DNA of 64,000 nt from an uncultured Treponema sp. GTDB lineage: Bacteria; Spirochaetota; Spirochaetia; Treponematales; Treponemataceae. The stretch lies in NCBI GenBank assembly GCA_947165895.1, contig CAMVCB010000006.1, positions 1 to 64,000 on the forward strand, written 5' to 3'. This document shows positions 50,727-58,666 of this stretch, piece after piece. Made by a program: the position numbers and the translations under genes. The notes beneath the pieces are model-generated. The model was not told the origin of the DNA. It did no database searches and saw only the letters and a list, made by a program, of their open reading frames with translations. How positions within the stretch are numbered: position 1 is the stretch's first letter; each line of letters begins with the position of its first letter.

Positions 50727-53345
50727 TTATTCCTTCTTGCTGTAAAATTTGTTTACTAATCTAAGTGCGTCGTTTATGCGTTCCTCTGCTTCCTGGCTGA
50801 ATTCTACGTCTTCTTCTACCAGGGCTTCAAGGCTGGCGTGAGTTTCCTGCAGGGCTGTTGAAAAGCCGCGGGAAATTTTAAGCCAGTAATTTCCCTTACC
50901 GTCCGTAAAGAGGGTGATAAAGCCGTATTCTTTATTCTTCTGTTTTGCAATGGCAGTTCGTAAAACACTTTCCAGGGCAAAAATAATCTCTTCTTTTTCT
51001 ACTTCATTGTAAATATTTGCGTTTAAGTGGCGGTTCCACTTTTTTTCTGCAATCGGAGTCAGCACAAGATTTTTTGCAATCTCGATAATCTGAGAAAGCT
51101 TTTCTCCGTCCAGCATTATACCGTTATCCTTTGTTATGATGCGGCCCCGGAGATTTGCACAGGCTTTAATCTTATTTTTGTCTGTCTCATTCTGAATGGC
51201 AAAAATAAAGCGTTCAAGCGGAAGCAGGGCAGTTTTCTTTCCCTTAAACCTTTTTGTTTCAAAAATATCTCCGCCAAAAGAAAAACTTTCGTCCTTGTCT
51301 TTTGCTCCGGCTTTATTTTCAGACCCTTTCTGATCAGCTTTTTTAATGCGTTTCTGCTTTGCTTCTTCGTTACGCCTGCGCTCTTCTGCACGGCGCTGGT
51401 CTGCTTCTTCATCATTTTCGCGGTCTTTTGCTTTTTTACAGGCCATGAGGCGGTCAAAAAGTGCCGGGTTTATGGTGTCCAGCATAGGGTGGGTAAGTGG
51501 CGAAACGCTCATTGCAAAAATGCGGGAGGTTCGCACGATTTCTCCTGCCACAATAAAAACCGGATTCTGGCGGAACATAACGCTTCCCGGGTGAATGCAG
51601 ATGTGGCCGGCAGTAAGGGAGCGGTAATTTTCGCGTCCCATGCGGATGCAGACAAACTGAATCATACCCGCCGCAATACAGCAGAGGTAATCCTGCATGC
51701 TGCCGTTTTTGTGGGTAAGGGGAATGCCCATTTTATCACCAACGATTTCGCCCAGCTGAATATAGATGTTTTCTATTTCTGCCATTATGCGTTCGTCAAG
51801 GTAGTTTTTCTTACAGAACTTTTCACGATTGTCGGTCTGTTTCCAGGCGTTAAAGAGATTGATGTAAGTTCCAAAATCTCCCTGCAGGTCGCGGAAACGG
51901 TGGTGAGCCTTGCGGGCTTCCATTTCTTCATTGGGAGGAAGAACAAAAGGCGAATTTGCGCTCAAAAAGGAAGCAGCCACAAGTGCCTTGTCGATAACAT
52001 CCGGGAAGCGCATGATTGCTTCTACAATAATACGGCTGATTCTAGGCTCCAGGGGGAACTTCACCATAAGCTTTCCGATTTCAGAAAGGGTATTGTCGCT
52101 GTCTAAAGCTCCCAGCATGTTCAAAGTATCAACAGCCCCGATAATTCCTTCCCGGCCAGGACTTGCAATAAAATCAAAGTTGTAAAAATCTGTGATTCCA
52201 AGTTCTGCCATGCGGAGAACTACTTCGCTGAGGTCTGTGCGGTAAATTTCTTCTTTTGTGTACATTTCGCGGCTTTCAAATTCTTTGCGCGAATAAAGGC
52301 GGTAGCAGGTTCCTTCGTGGGTTCGGCCGGCTCGTCCCTTACGCTGATTACAGCTTGCCTTACTTACCATTGTTTCAACAAGGCTTGAGGTAAAGGTGCG
52401 GGGACTGTAAAAGTTCAGCTTTGCAAGACCGCAGTCAATTACGGTTGTAATGTCCTGAATTGTTACCGAAGTTTCTGCAATGTTTGTAGATATAACGACC
52501 TTTTTCTTTCCGGCCGGCGGATTGTCAAAAACCCTCTCCTGTTCTTCTTTCTGAAGTCGTCCGTACAATGGCAGAACCCAGAGCTGGCGGGAAAAAGGCG
52601 CATGCTCCAGGCGGTACATGCAGTCCTTGATGATTTTTTCGCCCGGAAGAAAAATTAAGATTCCGCCCTCGTCTCCGTTGTCTAAAACGCGGTCTACCGT
52701 GCGGCAGATTTTATTCAAAATTGCATCGCAGCCGGCCTCTGTCGCAGTAGTTGCCCCGCCTTCAATCGGGTCGTAAACTACGCTTACCGGGTAGGTGATA
52801 GTATCAATGGAAACAATCGGCGCATTGTCAAAATATTCACTGAAGACCTGGGTGTTCATCGTTGCCGAAGAAACGATTACGTGAAAATCCTTTCTCTCCT
52901 TCAAAACCCGCTTTACAAGTCCCAGTACAAAGTCGATGTTGAGACTTCGTTCGTGAGCCTCGTCAATCATCAGAACGCTGTATTTGGAAAGCCAGGGATC
53001 CAGCTTCATTTCCTGAAGAAGAATTCCGTCAGTCATGATTTTGATTCTTGTATCCTGATTTGTCTGGTCTTCAAAACGCATCTTGTAGCCCACAAGACCG
53101 GGGTAAGTAGTTCCCAGCTGTTTTGAAATAAATTCGCTTACGCTGAGAGCTGCGATTCGGCGGGGCTGGGTTACGCCAATCATTCCGTTTGTAGCATAGC
53201 CTGCCTCATACAAAATCACCGGAATCTGGGTAGTTTTTCCTGAACCTGTCGGGCTTTCTACAATTACAACCTGGTTATTTTCCAGGCAGTCTAAAATCTT
53301 CTGCTTCTGCGCATAAACTGGTAATGATTTATAGTCTATTGCCAT
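50727..53345 (-). CDS. DEAH-box ATP-dependent RNA helicase (HrpA/HrpB-like)
   Basis: An 872-residue helicase. Walker A SPTGSGKTTQIP (31-42) and MIDEAHERSLN (DEAH) identify the class. ISTNIAETSVTI and QRKGRAGR (motifs V and VI) follow, then HA2 ratchet and OB regions (TAGHICIHPGSVMF). A strongly charged insertion (about 630-690, rich in Arg, Glu and Lys) separates the OB-like part from the C-terminal domain. It is shorter than E. coli HrpA, so the ortholog is not certain. The start overlaps the end of the upstream CapA-like gene by 10 bases. Confidence 0.88.
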   Translation of the reverse strand: MAIDYKSLPVYAQKQKILDCLENNQVVIVESPTGSGKTTQIPVILYEAGYATNGMIGVTQPRRIAALSVSEFISKQLGTTYPGLVGYKMRFEDQTNQDTRIKIMTDGILLQEMKLDPWLSKYSVLMIDEAHERSLNIDFVLGLVKRVLKERKDFHVIVSSATMNTQVFSEYFDNAPIVSIDTITYPVSVVYDPIEGGATTATEAGCDAILNKICRTVDRVLDNGDEGGILIFLPGEKIIKDCMYRLEHAPFSRQLWVLPLYGRLQKEEQERVFDNPPAGKKKVVISTNIAETSVTIQDITTVIDCGLAKLNFYSPRTFTSSLVETMVSKASCNQRKGRAGRTHEGTCYRLYSRKEFESREMYTKEEIYRTDLSEVVLRMAELGITDFYNFDFIASPGREGIIGAVDTLNMLGALDSDNTLSEIGKLMVKFPLEPRISRIIVEAIMRFPDVIDKALVAASFLSANSPFVLPPNEEMEARKAHHRFRDLQGDFGTYINLFNAWKQTDNREKFCKKNYLDERIMAEIENIYIQLGEIVGDKMGIPLTHKNGSMQDYLCCIAAGMIQFVCIRMGRENYRSLTAGHICIHPGSVMFRQNPVFIVAGEIVRTSRIFAMSVSPLTHPMLDTINPALFDRLMACKKAKDRENDEEADQRRAEERRRNEEAKQKRIKKADQKGSENKAGAKDKDESFSFGGDIFETKRFKGKKTALLPLERFIFAIQNETDKNKIKACANLRGRIITKDNGIMLDGEKLSQIIEIAKNLVLTPIAEKKWNRHLNANIYNEVEKEEIIFALESVLRTAIAKQKNKEYGFITLFTDGKGNYWLKISRGFSTALQETHASLEALVEEDVEFSQEAEERINDALRLVNKFYSKKE

Positions 53346-54571
53346 TTAATTAAATCCTTTGTCGCTTCTGTATTAATCTTAATCCGCCGTTCAATGTATG
53401 CTGCCCAGTTCTTACGTTTTACCTCTTTCAGATAATCTACAAATTCCTGATTAAGCGGCTTAAGCACAAATTCCCAGGCGGTATTGATATAAGTAGTAAT
53501 AAAAATCGGTTCAGCTTTTTTTATTTGAACCGGATTTTCTGGTTTTCCTTCTGTATTATAGCGTGTTTTGCCTGTTTTAGTCTTTATAAATTGCACATAA
53601 TATAAGAGACCGTCGCCAGTGTGATCCCGCTCGCTCATAGGTGTCCCTGCATCAAAAGTCGGCTGAGTTCTCTGTGCACTGATAGTGTTTCCGTTTGCAT
53701 ACATAATCAGCTTATGACGTCCGCTTTCGGCTTCAAATATAAATTCCCGGTCTTTTATGATATGTGCGTGATTTGCCCAGACCACATCCGCAGTTTCAAG
53801 AAGCTGTAAGTAAAAATCACGCTGACTTTTAAGAACCGTTCTTTTATATTCAGGTTCATCTGCATGTAGTGAAATTACAAATAAATCGCAGGGGTTTTCA
53901 GCCCTCAGTTTTTTGCAGAATTCAACAAATTCCCGGTGTGGTTTTTCGCCTGTTTTAACGTAATTTATAAAGGCATAATCATGAGGATAGTTTAAAATGC
54001 CTGTTACAGGCAGAAATAAAATTTTCCAGCCATTTTTTTCTATTATGTTATAAGTATAATCTCCGTGCTTAAGCTTTTTAAGCCCCGAAAAATAAATGTC
54101 TTTTCCTTCTTCCGCTTTTTTTGTCTGCAGCTCTTCCATGGAAATGATTGTCTGGGCAATTCCCCTTTCCCCCTGGTCAAAAGAGTGATTGTTTGCAAGG
54201 GAAAATACGTCAAAGCCTGCGTCAACAGCCGCCTCAACATAGCGCAGGGGAAGATTGAAGTTAGGGTAGGAAGATACAGGCTTTGTCTGGTCTACCGGCG
54301 ATTCAAGATTTGCAAAGGCAAGGTCGCTGTCTTCTATGTATGATTTTACATCCCGCCAGATTTTATCGTATTTTGTAATGTTGTGATTGTAGGTGTGGGC
54401 CATAATATCGCCCGCAAAAAGAATTGAAAGTTCGTCTGAATCAATTTGGTGTGCTGGTGGGGATATTTTTTCTTGTGATGTAGTATTATTTTTATCAGCT
54501 GTTTTATTTGTTGCGCAGGAAGCAAGGAGAAGTGTAAATAAAAATACCGCATAAGAAAACAATTTTTGCAT
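53336..54571 (-). CDS. CapA-family (metallophosphoesterase-like) lipoprotein
   Basis: About 411 residues. The lipoprotein signal is FSYAVFLFTLLLASCATN. The mature part matches the CapA/PgsA fold: LSILFAGDIMAHTYNHNI, LAFANLESPVD, DVFSLANNHSFDQGE and ISLHADEPEY. These metal-binding-type motifs suggest a surface phosphoesterase-like role; poly-gamma-glutamate synthesis is not implied, as no capB/C is present. The start is the second ATG (54571), because the first ATG (54580) overlaps a TATAAT box that ends 7 bases before the second. Confidence 0.83.
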   Translation of the reverse strand: MQKLFSYAVFLFTLLLASCATNKTADKNNTTSQEKISPPAHQIDSDELSILFAGDIMAHTYNHNITKYDKIWRDVKSYIEDSDLAFANLESPVDQTKPVSSYPNFNLPLRYVEAAVDAGFDVFSLANNHSFDQGERGIAQTIISMEELQTKKAEEGKDIYFSGLKKLKHGDYTYNIIEKNGWKILFLPVTGILNYPHDYAFINYVKTGEKPHREFVEFCKKLRAENPCDLFVISLHADEPEYKRTVLKSQRDFYLQLLETADVVWANHAHIIKDREFIFEAESGRHKLIMYANGNTISAQRTQPTFDAGTPMSERDHTGDGLLYYVQFIKTKTGKTRYNTEGKPENPVQIKKAEPIFITTYINTAWEFVLKPLNQEFVDYLKEVKRKNWAAYIERRIKINTEATKDLIKWQ

Positions 54572-54578
54572 TAGATTC

Positions 54579-54584
54579 ATTATA
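54579..54584 (-). promoter_or_regulatory. -10 box of leaderless CapA-like gene
   Basis: TATAAT on the minus strand overlaps an in-frame ATG and ends 7 bases before the next one. This spacing favours the downstream ATG as the true start. Confidence 0.6.
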
Positions 54585-54617
54585 CGGTATTTTAATCAAA
54601 ATTGAAAAAGAAATTTA

Positions 54618-54710
54618 GACACGGATGAACACAGATGCACACGGATAGTACGCGGATGTTTTTCTATTTTTTATCCGTGAAAATCCGTGTTTATCCGTTT
54701 TATCCGTGTC
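54618..54710. repeat. CACGGAT decamer-array hairpin (copy 5)
   Basis: The left arm is GACACGGATGAACACAGATG and onward; the right arm is a series of ATCCGTG units ending ATCCGTGTC. It lies between purA's stop and the CapA-like promoter. T before and A after make it a poor intrinsic terminator. Confidence 0.85.
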
Positions 54711-54719
54711 AAAAAAAAA

Positions 54720-55946
54720 TTATTTTTTCCAGATTTTTTCGCGGACAAAAGTCTGGTTGCGGTCTGCGCCAACAGAAACAATGCCAACCTTTGTGCCTGT
54801 AAAGTCTTCAATAAACTCTACATAAGCCTTGGCATTCTTAGGAAGCTTTTTGTAGTCTGTACATTTTGTAATGTCAGTCTTCCAGCCGTCAAACTTCTTA
54901 AGAACAGGTTTTGCGCGGTTGAGTTCTGGAATTGAAGTAGGGAAGTCAGTTACGATTTTTCCATCGATATCGTAAGCAACGCAGGCTTCAATTTCGTTCA
55001 TGTCATCATAAATATCAAGGTGAGTAAGAACAAGATTGTCGATTGAGTTTACGTGGCAGGCATAGCGCAATGCTACAAGGTCAAGATAACCGCAGCGGCG
55101 TGGACGTCCTGTTGTTACGCCAAACTCGTTACCAGTGTTGCGGACATAGTCGCAGAGTTCGCCTTCAGTATCAGCATTGAATTCAGATGGCATCGGGCCG
55201 TTACCTACGCGGGTTTCGTAAGCCTTGAATACACCGTAAATCTTGTCCAGAGCCTTAGGACCGATTCCAGAACCTGAAGCGGCTCCGTAGCTGCCTGAAG
55301 CACCTGAAGAAACGTAAGGGTAGGTACCAGAGTCAATATCCAGCATGGCACCCTGAGCACCTTCAAACAGAATCTTTTCATCGCGGTATTCGTACATTTT
55401 AGCCGCAATGTTTACGCGCATTTTAATAAGCTGGTCTTTATACTGTTCAAGGAATTTCTTGTCTGCATCGTCAAGGTCATTCCATTTTTCTTCCCAGTCA
55501 AGGTCTGCAACGCGGATACCGTCGCGCTCAGATTTCATAGAATATGTAGTTCCAATTCCGCGGCCTGTAGTTCCGATAGGGCGTTTGCGTGCTGCATCGC
55601 GGGCTTTATCCATTTCGCGGTAGCCTGGAAGAGTAAGGTGGGCACGGTCAGAAATAAATACACGGCCTTCCCAGTTTACACCGTTGTCCTTGAGCATCTG
55701 AAGTTCCTTAAAAAGAGCCTCAGGGTCAATTACCATTCCGCTTCCAAGAAAAACTGATTTTTCCGGGTAAAGGATTCCAGAAGGAACCTGATGGAGAGCG
55801 TATTTTTTTCCATCAACAACGATTGTGTGACCTGCATTAGCGCCGCCCGCAAAACGAACAACGTATTTTGCATCCTGAGCAAGGTAGTCAACGATTTTTC
55901 CCTTGCCTTCATCGCCCCACTGGGCACCCATTACTACAATATTCAT
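54720..55946 (-). CDS. purA: Adenylosuccinate synthetase
   Basis: A 408-residue enzyme for the first committed step from IMP to AMP (with GTP and aspartate). GDEGKGK is at residues 11-17, with GANAGHTI, KRPIGTTGRGIGTTYS and GRPRRCGYLDLVALRYA also typical. The ATG at 55946 has AGGAGA 6-7 bases upstream; an ATG eight codons earlier lacks one and is rejected. A short hairpin (GCCGC/GCGGC) sits just upstream of the ribosome-binding site. Confidence 0.96.
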   Translation of the reverse strand: MNIVVMGAQWGDEGKGKIVDYLAQDAKYVVRFAGGANAGHTIVVDGKKYALHQVPSGILYPEKSVFLGSGMVIDPEALFKELQMLKDNGVNWEGRVFISDRAHLTLPGYREMDKARDAARKRPIGTTGRGIGTTYSMKSERDGIRVADLDWEEKWNDLDDADKKFLEQYKDQLIKMRVNIAAKMYEYRDEKILFEGAQGAMLDIDSGTYPYVSSGASGSYGAASGSGIGPKALDKIYGVFKAYETRVGNGPMPSEFNADTEGELCDYVRNTGNEFGVTTGRPRRCGYLDLVALRYACHVNSIDNLVLTHLDIYDDMNEIEACVAYDIDGKIVTDFPTSIPELNRAKPVLKKFDGWKTDITKCTDYKKLPKNAKAYVEFIEDFTGTKVGIVSVGADRNQTFVREKIWKK

Positions 55947-55957
55947 GGTGTTCTCCT

Positions 55958-55976
55958 GCCGCTGAATCATCGCGGC
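55958..55976 (-). promoter_or_regulatory. Hairpin next to the purA ribosome-binding site
   Basis: GCCGC (55958-55962) pairs with GCGGC (55972-55976) around a 9-base loop, directly upstream of the AGGAGA site on the minus strand. It could influence ribosome access. Confidence 0.35.
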
Positions 55977-56031
55977 GTAAAAGATTTTTTTGCGGCATTC
56001 CGAAGAATCATCTCAGATTTGCCACGCGCTT

Positions 56032-56040
56032 ACTATAGCA
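56032..56040 (-). promoter_or_regulatory. Extended -10 promoter of purA
   Basis: On the minus strand TGC is followed by TATAGT (56032-56037), giving a leader of about 80 bases before the purA ATG. No strong -35 is seen. Confidence 0.5.
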
Positions 56041-56090
56041 CAAAGTCATTTTTTAGTCATTATGAAGTTTTTAAGTGGTTGTTAAGGAAA

Positions 56091-56224
56091 AGCCACGGAT
56101 GGGACACAGATATGCAATGGCTAAAAATCAATTTGCAAACTTCCAAATGAATCTGGCCATTGCTTAACTTGCGCATAGCGCAAGTTGTAGGATTATCTGT
56201 GAAAATCTGTGTGTATCTGTGGCT
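56091..56224. repeat. CACGGAT/CACAGAT hairpin with a nested palindrome (copy 6)
   Basis: The arms are AGCCACGGATGGGACACAGAT and ATCTGTG units ending ATCTGTGGCT. The spacer holds a second repeat: AACTTGCGC-ATA-GCGCAAGTT (56166-56186) with TTGCTT before and GTAGGATT after, as at 26368-26430. The whole lies in the divergent purA/56271 promoter region. Confidence 0.8.
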
Positions 56225-56254
56225 AATTTTTGCTATACAAATTCTTAAATTTTT

Positions 56255-56263
56255 TGTTATAAT
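56255..56263 (+). promoter_or_regulatory. Extended -10 promoter of leaderless gene at 56271
   Basis: TGT followed by TATAAT (56258-56263) ends 7 bases before the ATG, with no Shine-Dalgarno. Confidence 0.6.
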
Positions 56264-56270
56264 ATAAGAT

Positions 56271-56786
56271 ATGTTCGTAGGTGCAGTACTCTCACATAAG
56301 GCTAACGTTTGCTCGTTCAAAAACAATCTGATTCTCATCAGGCTTAAAACACCGATTTTTCAGGTTGTTATTAATGACAAGGATTTAACCTGCATTTCAA
56401 AGAAAATTGAGTTTTTTATTCCGTCCGATCTGCACGGAATAAAGGCCAGGGTAATGGGACGCGAATATGAGCCGGATGAGCTTAAGGTCATTTTCCCTGC
56501 CATAACTCCAAGCATGTGGATTTCGACTCAGTTTGATAACGGAACCCTGGAATCAAACCTTGAGGGAATTGCAAAAACAATTGACGGAAAGGTTATTTTT
56601 GTAAACGAGTTTAAATCACTGGATGATGTATTTACGCTTATGCTGAAACAGGCCAATTATGAAGCCGCAAAGCATAGAACTACAATCAGAAACTACTGTG
56701 AAAAAAACATCGAACTCTTAAATGACCAGATTCGTAAATTTAATTCGGAGAAAAATACTTTTACTGAACTTTTGAGCGAGTTGTAA
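56271..56786 (+). CDS. Protein of unknown function
   Basis: A 171-residue, apparently cytoplasmic protein without signal peptide or membrane helix. The N-terminal 110 residues are beta-rich (LILIRLKTPIFQVVINDKD, ARVMGREYEPDELKVIFPAI) and the C-terminal 55 are a charged coiled coil (YCEKNIELLNDQIRKFNSEK). I do not recognise the family. It is followed after 29 bases by a large lipoprotein gene and may be cotranscribed with it. The leaderless-type promoter supports it as a real gene. Confidence 0.65.
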   Translation: MFVGAVLSHKANVCSFKNNLILIRLKTPIFQVVINDKDLTCISKKIEFFIPSDLHGIKARVMGREYEPDELKVIFPAITPSMWISTQFDNGTLESNLEGIAKTIDGKVIFVNEFKSLDDVFTLMLKQANYEAAKHRTTIRNYCEKNIELLNDQIRKFNSEKNTFTELLSEL

Positions 56787-56815
56787 ATCTTAATTAAGTG
56801 GTGGGAAGGGGATTT

Positions 56816-58612
56816 ATGAAGAGATTTTTTATTTTAGGCGCACTGCTGGGCCTTTTCTTTGCTTCATGCTCTTATAATGCATCAGATTATTCGCAGTCAG
56901 GTTCCAGATCAAAGCAGAAAAATGATGATGAAGAGCTTCAGTTATTCAGTTTTGTTCTTGATAATGATTTTGTTTCAACCGTTCAGAAAAGCTCTGGAAT
57001 TTCAAAATTAAATTCTGTTACCGTAAGAATAGAATTTACAGGCGGCTACGAAGCTACAGACACCAAAAACCTCAGCTTTTCCGAGCTTTTGGGAACCTCC
57101 TTCAACTTTACCGATATCCCCCTGAATAAAGCTTTTACAGTAAAAATTCTTGTTTACCACGGCAGCGTCCTCAAATATGAGGCAATCAAAGAAAACATAA
57201 TCCTTGAAAAAGGCGGCGAAAACGACCTTTCCATGGTTTTAAAGAGCGTTTTTGATTTTGCGGATGAGACGAAAACTGTAGTATGGAACTATCAGAATGA
57301 TAACTATTCATTATACGCACTTAATTCGGCTTCAGACTCTTTAGGAGGCCCATTTGCAACTGATTTGAATAATAAAAACTTCTTTTTTGATGCCCCAGGT
57401 AATGTCTGGTATTTTGACGGTGGAAAATTAAAATCAAGTAATGAAAAAGAGATTGTCCTTAATGATGTGACCGGATCAGATAACCAGAATTCTTTTGATT
57501 ATCGTGCATTTGCCTGCAGCCGTGAAATGAATGTTTTGTATGCATTTGGAATGCCTCATGGCGAGGATTTTGTTTCTACATTTATAAAATATCCAAGCAT
57601 CCTTACAGATTCAAAATCAAATACAAAACAATCCTATAAAATTTCTAATCCTCAGCTGCTGAGTATTATAGAAGGAGCTTTTGCTGTAAAAAATGACGGA
57701 GAATCAGAAAAACTATATGTAATTTCAAAGCAGCGTTCGGCAGATGGTAATCCTGTTTTACATTTATTTGAATTTGATATTTCAGATATTGATGATGATA
57801 AAGCTCTTGAAGGTGTTGATAAGTTTTCTTTTTCAGATATCCTTGAAAACGAAGCGATAACTGAAGAATCAATTTCCGACATGCTTTACCAGGACGGGGC
57901 AGTGTATGTAATTGTAAATTGTTCTTCCACAGATTTTACTCCGGCTGCAAGCTTGTACAATTATGGTTTTATTTTGAAATATGATACTTTGACTAATCTT
58001 GTGTCAACAACAGGACTTTCTAAAAAAGAAATAAAGAATACAGATATAGCAAATATGTATTGTTTTTCAGAAGATGGAAAAATTGCATATAAAGACAATG
58101 CTTATTCTGACTTATATGTTGTTGCAGGAGAAAAGGGAGCTTCGGAAGATCCAAAAACAGGACGCTTGTCGTATTCTGCTAATTTTAACACCATTTTCCC
58201 GACAATTCAGGCCCCTGAAACTAAATTTATTGATTCAAAAATTACAATCTCTTCAAATTTCTATAGCCCTAAAAAATTCATCGCCATAAAGCCTAAAAAG
58301 CTTGTAATTGCAGATGACGGATATGCTTTCTATGTTGATGATAATAATGCACTTTCATTTAAAAACGTAAACAGAATTGTAACGGTGGATCTTGAAACAT
58401 TTGCTTTGGAAACTTCTTCTGAGTCTGTTTCTGTCGCATTTGATGATGATCCAGCCGTATTAAAAATGGCTTCTTTAATTAAAGATTCTGGTGCCGATGG
58501 TTCTTGTTACCTTAATAATAGTAACATAAACATATTTTTTAAGGAGGAAAATGGAGGTAAGAATCCTTATGAAAATTGTTATCTCGGTATCAAAAACGGC
58601 GACAGTAATTAG
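56816..58612 (+). CDS. Large lipoprotein of unknown function
   Basis: About 598 residues. The lipobox LLGLFFASCS follows a typical signal, so it should be lipid-anchored. The mature protein begins with a Ser/Lys/Asp linker and a beta-sandwich-like domain (about 40-150). A long region with repeated phrases such as YALNSASDSL and DDGYAFYVDDNNALSF is reminiscent of beta-propeller surface proteins, but no clear repeat motif was established. The ATG at 56816 is preceded by GAAGGGG. An intrinsic terminator follows. It is AT-richer in its second half. Confidence 0.72.
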   Translation: MKRFFILGALLGLFFASCSYNASDYSQSGSRSKQKNDDEELQLFSFVLDNDFVSTVQKSSGISKLNSVTVRIEFTGGYEATDTKNLSFSELLGTSFNFTDIPLNKAFTVKILVYHGSVLKYEAIKENIILEKGGENDLSMVLKSVFDFADETKTVVWNYQNDNYSLYALNSASDSLGGPFATDLNNKNFFFDAPGNVWYFDGGKLKSSNEKEIVLNDVTGSDNQNSFDYRAFACSREMNVLYAFGMPHGEDFVSTFIKYPSILTDSKSNTKQSYKISNPQLLSIIEGAFAVKNDGESEKLYVISKQRSADGNPVLHLFEFDISDIDDDKALEGVDKFSFSDILENEAITEESISDMLYQDGAVYVIVNCSSTDFTPAASLYNYGFILKYDTLTNLVSTTGLSKKEIKNTDIANMYCFSEDGKIAYKDNAYSDLYVVAGEKGASEDPKTGRLSYSANFNTIFPTIQAPETKFIDSKITISSNFYSPKKFIAIKPKKLVIADDGYAFYVDDNNALSFKNVNRIVTVDLETFALETSSESVSVAFDDDPAVLKMASLIKDSGADGSCYLNNSNINIFFKEENGGKNPYENCYLGIKNGDSN

Positions 58613-58637
58613 CACTGTTTAATTATGTATTTTTCAG

Positions 58638-58666
58638 GCATCCGCAACTTGCGGATGCTTTTTTTT
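58638..58666. terminator. Intrinsic terminator between lipoprotein and Rpn-type genes
   Basis: GCATCCGC (58638-58645) pairs with GCGGATGC (58651-58658) and is followed by eight T bases. The T tract reaches the stop codon of the convergent nuclease gene. Confidence 0.92.

Noticed and set aside
51027..52106. 359-codon plus-strand open frame
   Set aside because: It is antisense to the DEAH helicase, whose conserved domains cover the same bases. The translation is Phe/Cys/Ile-rich, with no domain and no start signal.
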